Source: CAWBAT01 sp046331665 (lineage in GTDB: Bacteria > Acidobacteriota > Terriglobia > Versatilivoradales > Versatilivoraceae). Taken from it: a stretch of DNA of 64,000 nucleotides. The notes under the pieces were generated by a model that was not told the origin of the DNA, did not search any database, and saw nothing but the letters and a program-made list of their open reading frames with translations. Below, piece by piece: positions 55,419 through 64,000 of the stretch. A program made the translations under genes and the position numbers. The DNA lies in contig JAXLQK010000026.1 of the NCBI GenBank assembly GCA_046331665.1, positions 22,754-86,753 on the forward strand, in the 5' to 3' direction. Position 1 is the first letter of the stretch, and every line of letters begins with the position of its first letter.

Positions 55419-56729
55419 TTGATAGCGCGATACACCCGCCCGGCAATGGGGAAAATCTGGTCAGATGAGAACAAATACCGGAAATGGCTGGAGGTCGAAA
55501 TCGCCGCCTCAGAAACTCTGGCAGACCGAGGCATCATCCCCGCCGAAGCGTTGGCCACGATCAAGAGCAAAGCCAATTTCAGTGTCGAACGAATCGACGC
55601 GCTGGAGCAGGAAGTAAAGCACGACGTCATTGCCTTTACGACCTCGGTCGCTGAATTTGTCGGTCCCGAATCGCGGTATTTCCATTATGGGCTGACCTCG
55701 TCGGACGTGGTGGACACGGCTCTGGCACTTCAACTGAAGGAGGCCTCGGGCCTCCTGGTTGAAGGACTGGAAGGCCTGCTCTCGGTGTTGAAGACAAAGG
55801 CGTACGAGCATCGGCACACCCCAATGGTCGGACGGACTCATGGCATCCATGCCGAACCCACCACTTTCGGCCTGAAACTAACGGTTTGGTATGCCGAAGC
55901 CCAACGGAACATGCGCCGGCTTCGCAACGCCCTCGACCAAGTGTTGGTAGGCAAAATCTCCGGCGCGGTCGGAACGTTTGCTCATCTCGATCCGGCTGTC
56001 GAAGAATCGGTATGCCGCAAGCTGGGCCTTGGGTTCGAACCCATCTCGACTCAAATTGTTCAACGCGACCGGCACGCCGAGTTTCTGGCGGCTCTCGCCT
56101 TGATCGCGGCCAGCCTCGAAAAAATTGCCACCGAGGTCCGGGGATTGCAGCGCACCGAAGTGCGCGAAGTTGAGGAATACTTCTCTGCCGGTCAAAAAGG
56201 CTCCTCGGCAATGCCGCACAAACGGAACCCGGTGACTTGCGAACAGATCTGCGGCCTGGCCCGGGTAGTTCGAGCAAATCTGCAAGCCGCGCTGGAAAAT
56301 ATTGCCCTCTGGCATGAACGCGATATCTCTCACTCTTCGGTGGAGCGCATCATTCTGCCCGACTCGATCATCCTGGTGGATTACCTGCTCGCCAAAACCA
56401 AAAACCTGGTTGAAAAATTGTTTGTTTATCCTGAGCGCATGTTAGAAAATCTACGCTTGATGAAGGGACTGATCTTTTCCGGGCAACTCCTGTTAGATTT
56501 AACCAGCAAAGGTGTGACTCGCGAGGACGCCTACCGTTGGGTACAGCGTAATGCCATGCGAGTTTGGAACCAGGAAGGGGATTTCAAGCATTTCGTCCTG
56601 CAAGACCAGGACATCGCCAATCATCTCTCCCCCGCGGAAATCGAAAAGGCCTTTGATCTTCATCATCAGCTTCGCTACGTTGACGATATTTTCAAGCGTG
56701 TCTACCAATCCTCCATCACGAAGGGGTGA
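55419..56729 (+). CDS. purB: Adenylosuccinate lyase
   Basis: Acts twice in purine synthesis: SAICAR to AICAR and adenylosuccinate to AMP. The TTG at 55419 with AAAGGA upstream gives IARYTRPAMGKIWSDENKY, the family N-terminus, and 436 residues. Signature GSSAMPHKRNPV holds the catalytic Ser loop; HYGLTSSDVVDTALAL and GRTHGIHAEP hold active-site His and Ser. The stop overlaps or abuts the purS start region. Confidence 0.96.
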   Translation: MIARYTRPAMGKIWSDENKYRKWLEVEIAASETLADRGIIPAEALATIKSKANFSVERIDALEQEVKHDVIAFTTSVAEFVGPESRYFHYGLTSSDVVDTALALQLKEASGLLVEGLEGLLSVLKTKAYEHRHTPMVGRTHGIHAEPTTFGLKLTVWYAEAQRNMRRLRNALDQVLVGKISGAVGTFAHLDPAVEESVCRKLGLGFEPISTQIVQRDRHAEFLAALALIAASLEKIATEVRGLQRTEVREVEEYFSAGQKGSSAMPHKRNPVTCEQICGLARVVRANLQAALENIALWHERDISHSSVERIILPDSIILVDYLLAKTKNLVEKLFVYPERMLENLRLMKGLIFSGQLLLDLTSKGVTREDAYRWVQRNAMRVWNQEGDFKHFVLQDQDIANHLSPAEIEKAFDLHHQLRYVDDIFKRVYQSSITKG

Positions 56730-56738
56730 ATGTTTCTC

Positions 56739-56984
56739 ATGAAAGCCCGAGTCTATGTCAGCCTCAAAAAAAGTGTCCTTGATCCGCAGGGGAAAACGAT
56801 TCACCGGAGTTTGAAGAATTTGGGCTATGAGAACGTGAATGAGGTTCGGCAGGGAAAAGTCTTTGAGATTGATCTCAACGGCCAGCTGAGCACGGAGGAA
56901 GCGCGCCGCGAGATTGAACAAATGGCCAAGACCGTATTGACCAACCCCATCATCGAACAATACAGCTACGAAATCGAAGGATAA
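56739..56984 (+). CDS. purS: Phosphoribosylformylglycinamidine synthase, PurS subunit
   Basis: Small bridging subunit of the three-part FGAM synthase. From the ATG at 56739 (KARVYVSLKKSVLDPQGK) it has 81 residues; an ATG at 56730 is an alternative but leaves too little room for the AAGGGG ribosome site. Seen are TIHRSLKNLGYENVNEVRQGK and a C-terminal TNPIIEQYSYEIE, both diagnostic. It is nine bases from purQ. Confidence 0.95.
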   Translation: MKARVYVSLKKSVLDPQGKTIHRSLKNLGYENVNEVRQGKVFEIDLNGQLSTEEARREIEQMAKTVLTNPIIEQYSYEIEG

Positions 56985-56992
56985 TCACTTCA

Positions 56993-57691
56993 ATGAAATT
57001 TGGTGTCCTGATCTTTCCTGGAAGCAATTGCGAGCACGATACCTATCACCTGGCGTCGAAAGTTCTGGGACAGCCCGCTCAAATGATCTGGCATCAGTCG
57101 CGGGATCTGGCGGGATGTGATGCCATCCTCGTCCCGGGCGGATTTTCATATGGAGACTATCTGCGAACGGGGGCGATCGCCCGTTTTTCTCCGGTCATGG
57201 GGGCGGTCAAGGAATTTGCCGCTGCCGGGGGGCTGGTTCTCGGAATTTGCAATGGTTTTCAAATCCTGCTGGAGTCCGGACTTCTCCCCGGCGCCATGCT
57301 CAAGAATCGCGGGCTCAAGTACGTCTGCCGCCACGTCCATCTTCGAGTGGAATCGACCGACACGCCATTTACCTCTGCCCTGCGGAAGGGACAGATCTTG
57401 AATGTCCCTATCGGCCACATGGAAGGAAACTACTATGCCGATGCGGAGACTCTCGATTCATTGGAGCGAAATGAGCAGGTGCTTTTCCGCTATAGTACAC
57501 CAGAGGGCGACATCACCGACAACGCCAATCCCAACGGCTCTCTCCACAATATTGCGGGCATCTGTAATCGGGAACGGAATGTTCTGGGGATGATGCCCCA
57601 CCCTGAACGGGCCAGCGAAAAAGTATTGGGAAGCGAAGACGGTTTATTCATCTTTAAGTCCATGGTTCAATCCATGGCCCCTGTAACCTAA
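56993..57691 (+). CDS. purQ: Phosphoribosylformylglycinamidine synthase, PurQ glutaminase
   Basis: Glutamine amidotransferase subunit supplying ammonia to PurL. The 232 residues start KFGVLIFPGSNCEHD and hold the nucleophile C86 in GICNGFQIL and the His/Glu pair in MMPHPERA near the C-terminus. It is free-standing, as in Bacillus, rather than fused to PurL. AAGGA lies upstream of the ATG. Confidence 0.96.
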   Translation: MKFGVLIFPGSNCEHDTYHLASKVLGQPAQMIWHQSRDLAGCDAILVPGGFSYGDYLRTGAIARFSPVMGAVKEFAAAGGLVLGICNGFQILLESGLLPGAMLKNRGLKYVCRHVHLRVESTDTPFTSALRKGQILNVPIGHMEGNYYADAETLDSLERNEQVLFRYSTPEGDITDNANPNGSLHNIAGICNRERNVLGMMPHPERASEKVLGSEDGLFIFKSMVQSMAPVT

Positions 57692-57793
57692 AGCTGATTC
57701 TGACTGCGGCAGTCCCTGGAGATCCATGGCTGCACGGAGAGGAGACAGCCTTCTCCGCTTTGACGGAAGGCAATTCAGCACGACCAAATCTTG

Positions 57794-60097
57794 ATGATCA
57801 CTCAAACTGCGATTACCCCCCAAATCCTTTCTCAACACAATCTGACGGAAGAAGAATATCAACGGATCGTAACCTGCCTGGGTCGACAACCCAATCTCAC
57901 GGAGCTGGGAATCTTCAGCGTCATGTGGAGCGAACATTGCAGTTACAAGAGCTCGAAGGTCCACCTGAAACGCCTCCCCACCCAAGGCCCGAGAATCCTG
58001 CAGGGACCTGGCGAAAATGCCGGAATCATCGATATCGGCGACAACTACGCCATCGCCTTCAAGATTGAGTCGCACAATCATCCCAGCTTCATCGAACCGT
58101 ACCAGGGAGCTGCCACGGGAGTGGGAGGCATCTTACGGGACATTTTTACGATGGGAGCCCGGCCGATTGCCGCCCTTAACTCCCTGCGTTTTGGTCCTCT
58201 CACTCAGGCCCAAAACCGCCGAATCATGGAAGGGGTGGTGGCGGGAATTGCCGGCTACGGCAATTGCTTTGGAGTGCCTACCCTCGGTGGGGAAGTTGTC
58301 TTTGAAGAATCCTACTCGCAGAATCCGCTCGTCAATGCCTTTGCCCTGGGCATCTTCAAGAAGGATCAGATCTTTTACGGGAGGGCGAGTGGCATCGGCA
58401 ACCCGGTGATTTACGTGGGATCGAAAACCGGCCGGGATGGAATTCATGGCGCTACCATGGCCTCGGCTGAATTCGACGAAGAGTCGGAGAGCAAACGTCC
58501 CAATGTTCAGGTCGGCGACCCATTCATGGAAAAACTGTTGCTTGAAGCCTGTCTCGAGGCCATGAAAACCGGCGCCATTGTGGGCATTCAGGATATGGGG
58601 GCCGCCGGCTTGACGTGTTCTACCTGTGAGATGGGCTCTCGCGGGGGCACAGGAATGGAGATCGATCTCAAGCATGTACCACAGCGGGAAACCGGCATGT
58701 CGGCCTATGAAATCATGCTCAGCGAGTCTCAGGAGAGAATGCTTCTGGTGGCCGAAAAGGGACGCGAGCAGGAGGTCTTGCAGGTCTTTGGCAAATGGGA
58801 GATCGATGCCGTCGTGATCGGCACCGTGACCAATGACGAGACTCTGCGAGTCAAACATTTTGGCCAGGTCGTGGCTGAAATTCCCAATCGGGCTTTGACC
58901 GACGACGCACCCGTCTATCAGCGCCCCCTAAAACCACCGGCCTCCTCCTTGACGACGGCCCCGGTAACGTTAGGCACTGCAGCAAACGAGGGCGGACGGG
59001 AAAATCTGGATTTCAACGAAGTCCTGAGCCGTTTTCTCGTTTCTCCCAACCTTGCCTCCAAGGAGTGGGTCTACCAGCAGTACGACCACATGGTTCGCAC
59101 CAACACGGCACAGCTTCCGGGAGCGGATGCGGCCGTTGTCCGTGTCAAAGGAACCCCAAAAGCCTTGGCCATCAGTCTGGATGGGAATGGCCGCTATTGC
59201 CGCAAAGATCCGCACCGGGGCGCACAAATTGCCGTCGCCGAAAGCTGTCGCAATTTGGTGTGCGCAGGCGCTCAGCCGCTGGCCGCCACCAATTGTTTGA
59301 ATTTCGGGAATCCGCAAAAACCTGAAATCATGTGGCAATTCAGCGAAACCATCGATGGGATGGCTGAGGCTTGTAGGGCCTTCGAGACCCCGGTAACGGG
59401 AGGCAATGTCAGTTTTTATAATGAGACCTTAGGGGAAGGAATTTACCCCACGCCGGTCATCGGAATGGTGGGGCTTATCGAGCCCCTGGAGGTTGGGAGA
59501 GGTTCGTGGTTTGTCGACGAAGACGATGTGATTGTTCTTTTGGGGCCATTGGTGGATGCCGATTGTGCTTACTCGAAAACAGTCAAGGAAACATTGCGAT
59601 CCTCCTGCCGCCTGGCCTCCTCGGTGGAGGATTGGTATCTTCATTGGGCCAATTTACTCCCCTGCCCGCCCCTCGACCTCGATTTGGAAAAACAAGTTCA
59701 AGCTGTCTGTCTCGAAGGGATTCGATCCGGCGTGATTCGCTCAGCTCATGATTGTTCGGAGGGAGGACTTGCCGTGGCCCTTGCCGAGATGAGCTTTTCT
59801 CACTTTACATCGCCGGCTAGAGGCGCCAAAATCGAGATTCCTGAACCTCATGCGCTTGAGATTTTACTGTTTGGAGAATACCAATCCCGAATCGTGATCA
59901 CGCTAAAGAGCCAGGACCTTCCCCGATTGGAAGCGATGGCGCAGCAAAAGGCAGTTCCCGTGACAAGACTGGGCCAGGTGGGTGGGGAACGCTTGTCCAT
60001 CAGCGTCAATGGCTTGCCCGTCATCGACCAGGAAGTCCGGGAACTCGAGAACCATTGGAGAACCTCGCTGGGCAAGCATTTTGAGATCTCTTCTTAG
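57794..60097 (+). CDS. purL: Phosphoribosylformylglycinamidine synthase, small-type PurL
   Basis: ATP-dependent catalytic subunit; converts FGAR to FGAM with PurS and PurQ. About 767 residues, the length of the small Bacillus type and far short of the 1300-residue fused proteins. The frame opens at a TTG and an ATG follows directly at 57794. Family segments are MWSEHCSYKSSKVHLK, HNHPSFIEPYQGAATGVGGI, GGEVVFE, DMGAAGLTCS, GGNVSFYNET and HDCSEGGLAVALAE. Confidence 0.96.
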   Translation: MITQTAITPQILSQHNLTEEEYQRIVTCLGRQPNLTELGIFSVMWSEHCSYKSSKVHLKRLPTQGPRILQGPGENAGIIDIGDNYAIAFKIESHNHPSFIEPYQGAATGVGGILRDIFTMGARPIAALNSLRFGPLTQAQNRRIMEGVVAGIAGYGNCFGVPTLGGEVVFEESYSQNPLVNAFALGIFKKDQIFYGRASGIGNPVIYVGSKTGRDGIHGATMASAEFDEESESKRPNVQVGDPFMEKLLLEACLEAMKTGAIVGIQDMGAAGLTCSTCEMGSRGGTGMEIDLKHVPQRETGMSAYEIMLSESQERMLLVAEKGREQEVLQVFGKWEIDAVVIGTVTNDETLRVKHFGQVVAEIPNRALTDDAPVYQRPLKPPASSLTTAPVTLGTAANEGGRENLDFNEVLSRFLVSPNLASKEWVYQQYDHMVRTNTAQLPGADAAVVRVKGTPKALAISLDGNGRYCRKDPHRGAQIAVAESCRNLVCAGAQPLAATNCLNFGNPQKPEIMWQFSETIDGMAEACRAFETPVTGGNVSFYNETLGEGIYPTPVIGMVGLIEPLEVGRGSWFVDEDDVIVLLGPLVDADCAYSKTVKETLRSSCRLASSVEDWYLHWANLLPCPPLDLDLEKQVQAVCLEGIRSGVIRSAHDCSEGGLAVALAEMSFSHFTSPARGAKIEIPEPHALEILLFGEYQSRIVITLKSQDLPRLEAMAQQKAVPVTRLGQVGGERLSISVNGLPVIDQEVRELENHWRTSLGKHFEISS

Positions 60098-60219
60098 CCT
60101 CGCGGCCCGGCTCTTGCCAGAGAATGGTATGCTATTCAAGGTAGGGAATATTGGGCCGCTTTGAAGCGCATTGCTGATGTTTTGTCATTTCGTGTTTTGA
60201 TCGACTATCAAGGAACCTT

Positions 60220-61611
60220 ATGGACGACAAATTTCGTGAGGAATGCGGAGTTTTCGGAATCTTCAACCATGCCGATGCGGCGCGCATCACCTACCTCGGC
60301 CTCTACGCCTTGCAGCATCGAGGACAGGAAAGCGCGGGAATTGTTTCCACGGACCGCCAGCAATTGTATTCGGAGAAAGGCATGGGGCACGTGGCGGAGA
60401 TCTTCACGGAATCTCGCCTGGAAAGTTTGAAGGGAGATGCGGCGATTGGCCATACCCGCTACTCGACGGCGGGAGATAGTTCCTTGCGAAACGCCCAGCC
60501 GTTTCACGCCACCTTCAGCAAAGGCAGTCTAGCCCTGTGCCACAACGGAAATCTCGTCAATGCTCAGGAAATCCGCGCGCAACTCGAATCCGAAGGGTCC
60601 ATTTTTTATACCACCAGCGACAGTGAAGTCATTCTGCATTTGATCGCCAAGTCGAAGAAACCCCGTATCGAGGAAGCCATCCAGGAGGCTTTGCAGCAGG
60701 TGACAGGAGCTTACTCCCTCATCTTTTTGACTCCCGAGAAGATGATCGCGGTTAGAGATCCGCGAGGGTTCAGACCTCTTTGCTTCGGTTACCTCGATGG
60801 CTCTCCGGTAATCGGCTCCGAGACCTGCGCCTTTGACTTGATCGATGCGGACTTTGAACGCGAAGTGGAGCCCGGCGAAATGCTGATTTTCTCGGAAGAC
60901 GGCGTGGACGCCCGCCGGATTTTTCCGCCAACCCAGCCCGCCTTTTGCATTTTTGAACACGTTTACTTTTCCCGTCCGGATAGTGTCATTTTAGGAAGAT
61001 CGGTCTATCAAAGCCGCTACTTGCTCGGCAAAACGCTGGCCCAGGAAAAACCTGCCCAGGCCGATATCGTGGTGCCCGTACCAGACTCGGGAGTAGCTGC
61101 TGCCATTGGCTTTTCAAAAGAATCTGGAATCCCCTTCGAATTCGGACTCATTCGGAATCATTACGTGGGGCGTACGTTCATTGAACCCCGTCAGGCCATC
61201 CGTCACTTCGGGGTAAGAATCAAGTTGAATCCTGTGAAGGACCTGCTTCGGGGAAAACGCGTGGTTCTGGTAGACGACTCCATCGTCCGGGGTACCACCA
61301 GCCGTAAGATCGTGAAGATGGTTCGATCGGCAGGGGCCACCGAGGTACACATGAGGATCAGTTGTCCCCCGACCATCTCCCCTTGTTATTACGGAGTCGA
61401 CACCCCAACCAAGAGAGAACTGATTGCCTCCAGTCATACGGAAGAGGAAACCTGCAAGTACATTGAAGCAGATTCGCTTGGCTACTTAAGCCACGCGGGC
61501 ATGCTCCGGGCCTGCGGGGTGACAGAGGAAGAAAATCATTTTTGCTCTGCTTGCTACACAGGCAAGTATCCGGTGGAGTTCCCCTTGAACAGTTTGGTCC
61601 AAATCCGCTGA
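60220..61611 (+). CDS. purF: Amidophosphoribosyltransferase
   Basis: Committing step of purine synthesis: PRPP plus glutamine to phosphoribosylamine. The 463 residues carry a short propeptide MDDKFREE ahead of the nucleophile C9 in ECGVFGIF. The PRPP loop is VVLVDDSIVRGTTSRK. C-terminal cysteines (ISCPPTISPCYYGVDT and HFCSACYTGKYPVEF) suggest the [4Fe-4S] Bacillus-type enzyme, which is oxygen-sensitive. It lies 122 bases after purL. Confidence 0.96.
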   Translation: MDDKFREECGVFGIFNHADAARITYLGLYALQHRGQESAGIVSTDRQQLYSEKGMGHVAEIFTESRLESLKGDAAIGHTRYSTAGDSSLRNAQPFHATFSKGSLALCHNGNLVNAQEIRAQLESEGSIFYTTSDSEVILHLIAKSKKPRIEEAIQEALQQVTGAYSLIFLTPEKMIAVRDPRGFRPLCFGYLDGSPVIGSETCAFDLIDADFEREVEPGEMLIFSEDGVDARRIFPPTQPAFCIFEHVYFSRPDSVILGRSVYQSRYLLGKTLAQEKPAQADIVVPVPDSGVAAAIGFSKESGIPFEFGLIRNHYVGRTFIEPRQAIRHFGVRIKLNPVKDLLRGKRVVLVDDSIVRGTTSRKIVKMVRSAGATEVHMRISCPPTISPCYYGVDTPTKRELIASSHTEEETCKYIEADSLGYLSHAGMLRACGVTEEENHFCSACYTGKYPVEFPLNSLVQIR

Positions 61612-61893
61612 GCCGTTGTCTTGCCGCGGGTCGTCTTTGCTCCCCAGCCATCGCGTGAAACACCTGAAGCACCTTTCAGATTGGGCGGTCGATGAACCGA
61701 TTTGCGGCCGGGTCAAGACCCGCTCGGTTATTGCAGGATCAGACCTCGCGCCCAGGGTTTGGACCGGCGGGGGGTTCCCGTATGGATTGGGTTGGTTTCT
61801 TCTTCGAAGTTGTCACGCGCCCCGTCAGGACATATTCTTACCCGTGTCCGTCAGCGGTCGTGGCCATCTCATACACCAGAAAGCGCAATCATC

Positions 61894-62934
61894 ATGACGA
61901 AGCAGATTTCAAGTTATCGGGAAGCAGGGGTCGATATTGACCAGGCCAATCTCGCCAAGAAAAAAATCAAATCTCTTGCCCGGCAAACCTTCACCCGCGG
62001 CGTGCTCACTGAAATCGGCGGCTTCGGGGGACTGTTTGATCTCGATCGAGCGGGTCTGAAGCAGCGCGTTCTCGTATCCAGCGTCGACGGAGTCGGGACC
62101 AAACTGAAGGTGGCTTTTGCCACCGGCATCCACGACACCGTGGGTAGAGATCTGGTGGCACATTGTGTCAATGACATCCTGGTCCAGGGCGCTAAACCAC
62201 TCTTCTTCATGGATTACATTGCAACGGGAAAATTATCGCCGCGTATCGTTGCCGACATCGTGAAAGGGATAACGTTGGGATGCAAAGAGGCAGGCTGTGC
62301 CTTGTTGGGCGGTGAGACCGCAGAGATGCCCGGGTTTTATCAGGATGGAGAATATGATTTGGCCGGATTCATCGTAGGAGCGGTTGAGAAACGGAAAATC
62401 ATCGACGGGAAATCGATTCGTCCCAGAGATCTCCTGCTGGGGTTGCCTTCCGCAGGATTGCACACCAATGGCTACTCGCTGGCGCGCAAAATCCTTCTGG
62501 AATCCAACGGATTTGGAGTGAACACCTATCTTCCGGAACTTCGCATGACCGTTGGCAAGGCCCTGCTGGCCCCGCATCTCAATTATCTACCCGTACTGGA
62601 GTCCTTGATTGTCAGAGGCTGGATTAAGGGATTGGCCCACATTACCGGGGGAGGGTTAACGGAAAATCTCCCCCGAACTCTTCCCGCCCGCTGCAACGCC
62701 CGGATCCAATTGAGCTCATGGCCCGTACCGCCCCTCTTCCAACTCCTGCAGCGCCTCGGAAATATCCCGGGGGGAGAAATGTTACGAACGTTTAATATGG
62801 GAATCGGCATGGTCATTGCTGTCTCACCCCAGAACCTGGCTGGCGTCGAACGCCACTTCAAACGAGTTAGCCAGGTCCATTATCGGCTGGGGGAAATTGT
62901 GGCTGGAAACAATCGAGTCGTTTACCGCTCATGA
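61894..62934 (+). CDS. purM: Phosphoribosylformylglycinamidine cyclo-ligase
   Basis: ATP-dependent closure of the imidazole ring to AIR. The ATG at 61894 (TKQISSYREAGVDIDQAN) gives 346 residues, the family norm; a longer frame reaches 61702 but the extra text is not PurM-like. Seen are VLVSSVDGVGTKLK, GRDLVAHCVNDILVQGAKPLFFMDYIATG (in short form), LLGGETAEMPGFY and HITGGGLTENLPR. The 282-base gap to purF shows no gene. Its stop overlaps the purN start by four bases. Confidence 0.95.
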   Translation: MTKQISSYREAGVDIDQANLAKKKIKSLARQTFTRGVLTEIGGFGGLFDLDRAGLKQRVLVSSVDGVGTKLKVAFATGIHDTVGRDLVAHCVNDILVQGAKPLFFMDYIATGKLSPRIVADIVKGITLGCKEAGCALLGGETAEMPGFYQDGEYDLAGFIVGAVEKRKIIDGKSIRPRDLLLGLPSAGLHTNGYSLARKILLESNGFGVNTYLPELRMTVGKALLAPHLNYLPVLESLIVRGWIKGLAHITGGGLTENLPRTLPARCNARIQLSSWPVPPLFQLLQRLGNIPGGEMLRTFNMGIGMVIAVSPQNLAGVERHFKRVSQVHYRLGEIVAGNNRVVYRS

Positions 62935-63551
62935 AGAAACTAGGCATTTTGCTCTCTGGGCGCGGCTCAAATTTCGAGGCCATTGCCCGGCACATTGACA
63001 GCGGGGCACTGAAGGCCGAAATTGCGCTGGTTCTCAGTAACGTTGCCGAAGCGCCAGGGCTTGGGCGTGCGCAACAACGGGGATTGCAGACCGTTTATCT
63101 CCCATCACGAGGGATGGACCGGAATCGCTATGATCAGGAAATGATCACCGCACTCAAGACCAGCCAGGTTGACCTGATTTGCCTGGCTGGTTTCATGCGC
63201 CTGTTGAGCGGAACGTTTGTGAAGGAATTCCACGGTCGCATCCTGAATATTCATCCGTCATTGCTTCCGGCATTCCCGGGACTTCACGCCCAGCGACAGG
63301 CGTTGCAGTATGGGGTTCGCTACTCGGGTTGCACGGTGCATTTCGTCGATGAGGGCCTGGACTCTGGGCCCATCATTTTACAAAGCATCGTTCCTGTGTT
63401 GGCCGGAGATACGGAACAGTCTTTGTCAGACCGAATTCTTAAAGAAGAACATCAGCTTTATTCCAAGGCCATCCGGCTGGTTCTCGAAGACCGGGCTCGC
63501 CTGGAAGACCGGAGAGTTATCATTTTGCCAGAAAAGGAGTTTTCTGACTGA
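62931..63551 (+). CDS. purN: Phosphoribosylglycinamide formyltransferase
   Basis: Transfers a formyl group from 10-formyl-THF to GAR. The 206 residues have GILLSGRGSNFEAIA, the formyl-THF signature LAGFMRLLSGTFV and the catalytic HPSLLPAFPG with the His, plus CTVHFVDEGLDSGPII. It overlaps purM (ATGA) and is two bases ahead of tyrS. The folate cofactor would come partly through GlyA. Confidence 0.96.
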   Translation: MKKLGILLSGRGSNFEAIARHIDSGALKAEIALVLSNVAEAPGLGRAQQRGLQTVYLPSRGMDRNRYDQEMITALKTSQVDLICLAGFMRLLSGTFVKEFHGRILNIHPSLLPAFPGLHAQRQALQYGVRYSGCTVHFVDEGLDSGPIILQSIVPVLAGDTEQSLSDRILKEEHQLYSKAIRLVLEDRARLEDRRVIILPEKEFSD

Positions 63552-63553
63552 AA

Positions 63554-64000
63554 GTGACCATTGCTGAACAGCTCAATTACCTCGCGAAGGGAGCCGTGGA
63601 GGTCATCCGGATGGAGGAGCTCAAGGGAAAGTTGGAAACCTCTGCCAAAACGGGAAAACCTTTGCGCGTCAAAGCGGGATTTGACCCGACTGCTCCGGAC
63701 CTCCACCTGGGACACACCGTTCTCATTCGCAAACTAAAACATTTCCAGGATCTGGGACATACGGTGATTTTCTTGATCGGTGATTTTACCGGTTTGATTG
63801 GAGATCCCAGTGGACGCAATGTCGTGCGCAAACAGTTGACGCGTGAAGAAGTCGCCCAGAATGCCGATACCTATAAAGAGCAAGTCTTCAAAATCCTCGA
63901 TCCTGAAAAAACCGTTTTGGAGTTCAATAGCCGATGGATGTCGGCGCTCTCTAGCGAAGAGTTTGTCCGCCTTGCCTCCCGATACACGGTGGCCCGCATG
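63554..64000 (+). CDS. tyrS: Tyrosyl-tRNA synthetase, 3' end outside the window
   Basis: Class I synthetase charging tRNA-Tyr. The start is a GTG at 63554 (TIAEQLNYLAKGAVEVI) with AAGGAG about 14 bases upstream. 149 codons are present; full TyrS is about 400-420. The HIGH-type motif HLGH lies in FDPTAPDLHLGHTVL, followed by FLIGDFTGLIGDPSGRN, typical of the TyrRS group with the short second signature. It begins two bases after purN. Confidence 0.95.
   Translation, partial: MTIAEQLNYLAKGAVEVIRMEELKGKLETSAKTGKPLRVKAGFDPTAPDLHLGHTVLIRKLKHFQDLGHTVIFLIGDFTGLIGDPSGRNVVRKQLTREEVAQNADTYKEQVFKILDPEKTVLEFNSRWMSALSSEEFVRLASRYTVARM

Overview
This window looks like the chromosome of a free-living, Gram-negative bacterium of moderate GC content. 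The evidence is an OmpA-type lipoprotein, a patatin fused to an outer-membrane barrel, TAT and Sec signals, and the futalosine menaquinone enzyme MqnE. The mix of Gfo/Idh/MocA oxidoreductase, paired sugar isomerases, a gluconate 2-dehydrogenase subunit 3 homologue and Bacillus-type PurS/PurQ/PurL resembles Acidobacteriota or a related phylum. That placement is inference from gene content, not a phylogeny. No rRNA, tRNA, CRISPR array, prophage or insertion sequence was recognised.

Layout. 1-11.7 kb (minus strand): a histidine-tryptophan biosynthetic run, hisC-hisB-hisH-hisA-hisF-hisIE followed directly by trpE-G-D-C-F-B-A (trpA is cut by the window edge). 11.8-15.5 kb: a CDGSH iron-sulfur protein, an EamA-type exporter, a secreted TPR protein and an unrecognised protein with PD-(D/E)XK nuclease-like residues. 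15.7-21.1 kb: a sugar-oxidation cluster (oxidoreductase, two xylose-isomerase-like TIM barrels, a secreted mutarotase-like protein, and a TAT-exported gluconate dehydrogenase subunit 3 homologue on the other strand). 21.5-24.9 kb: a STAS protein, a GH30-like glycosidase lacking its acid/base Glu, a glycine-zipper lipoprotein and a small membrane protein. 24.9-29.7 kb: proS, glyA, a zinc-ribbon protein and def.

29.9-47.3 kb alternates intact genes with visibly decaying ones. A glycerophosphodiesterase, a COG4389-type membrane protein, a small MscS channel, a large P-loop ATPase and a secreted protein are all broken. Between them lie an intact OmpA lipoprotein-MscS pair, the pentose-phosphate genes rpiB-zwf-rpe, a patatin-type outer-membrane protein and a metallo-beta-lactamase-fold hydrolase. 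Because the housekeeping genes in the same stretch are open, general sequencing error is an unlikely explanation for all the breaks.

47.4-55.4 kb: a DUF309 protein, mqnE, an alpha/beta hydrolase, an unrecognised protein with a C-terminal CBS domain, rlmN, an M16 peptidase and a YycJ-like hydrolase. 55.4-64 kb (plus strand): the purine run purB-purS-purQ-purL-purF-purM-purN, then the start of tyrS.

No clear new multi-gene defence or mobile system was found. The most unusual items are the GH30-like protein with an altered active site, the PD-(D/E)XK-like orphan, the large domain-plus-CBS protein, the cluster of pseudogenes around mechanosensitive-channel genes, and several well-formed stem-loops in spacers.
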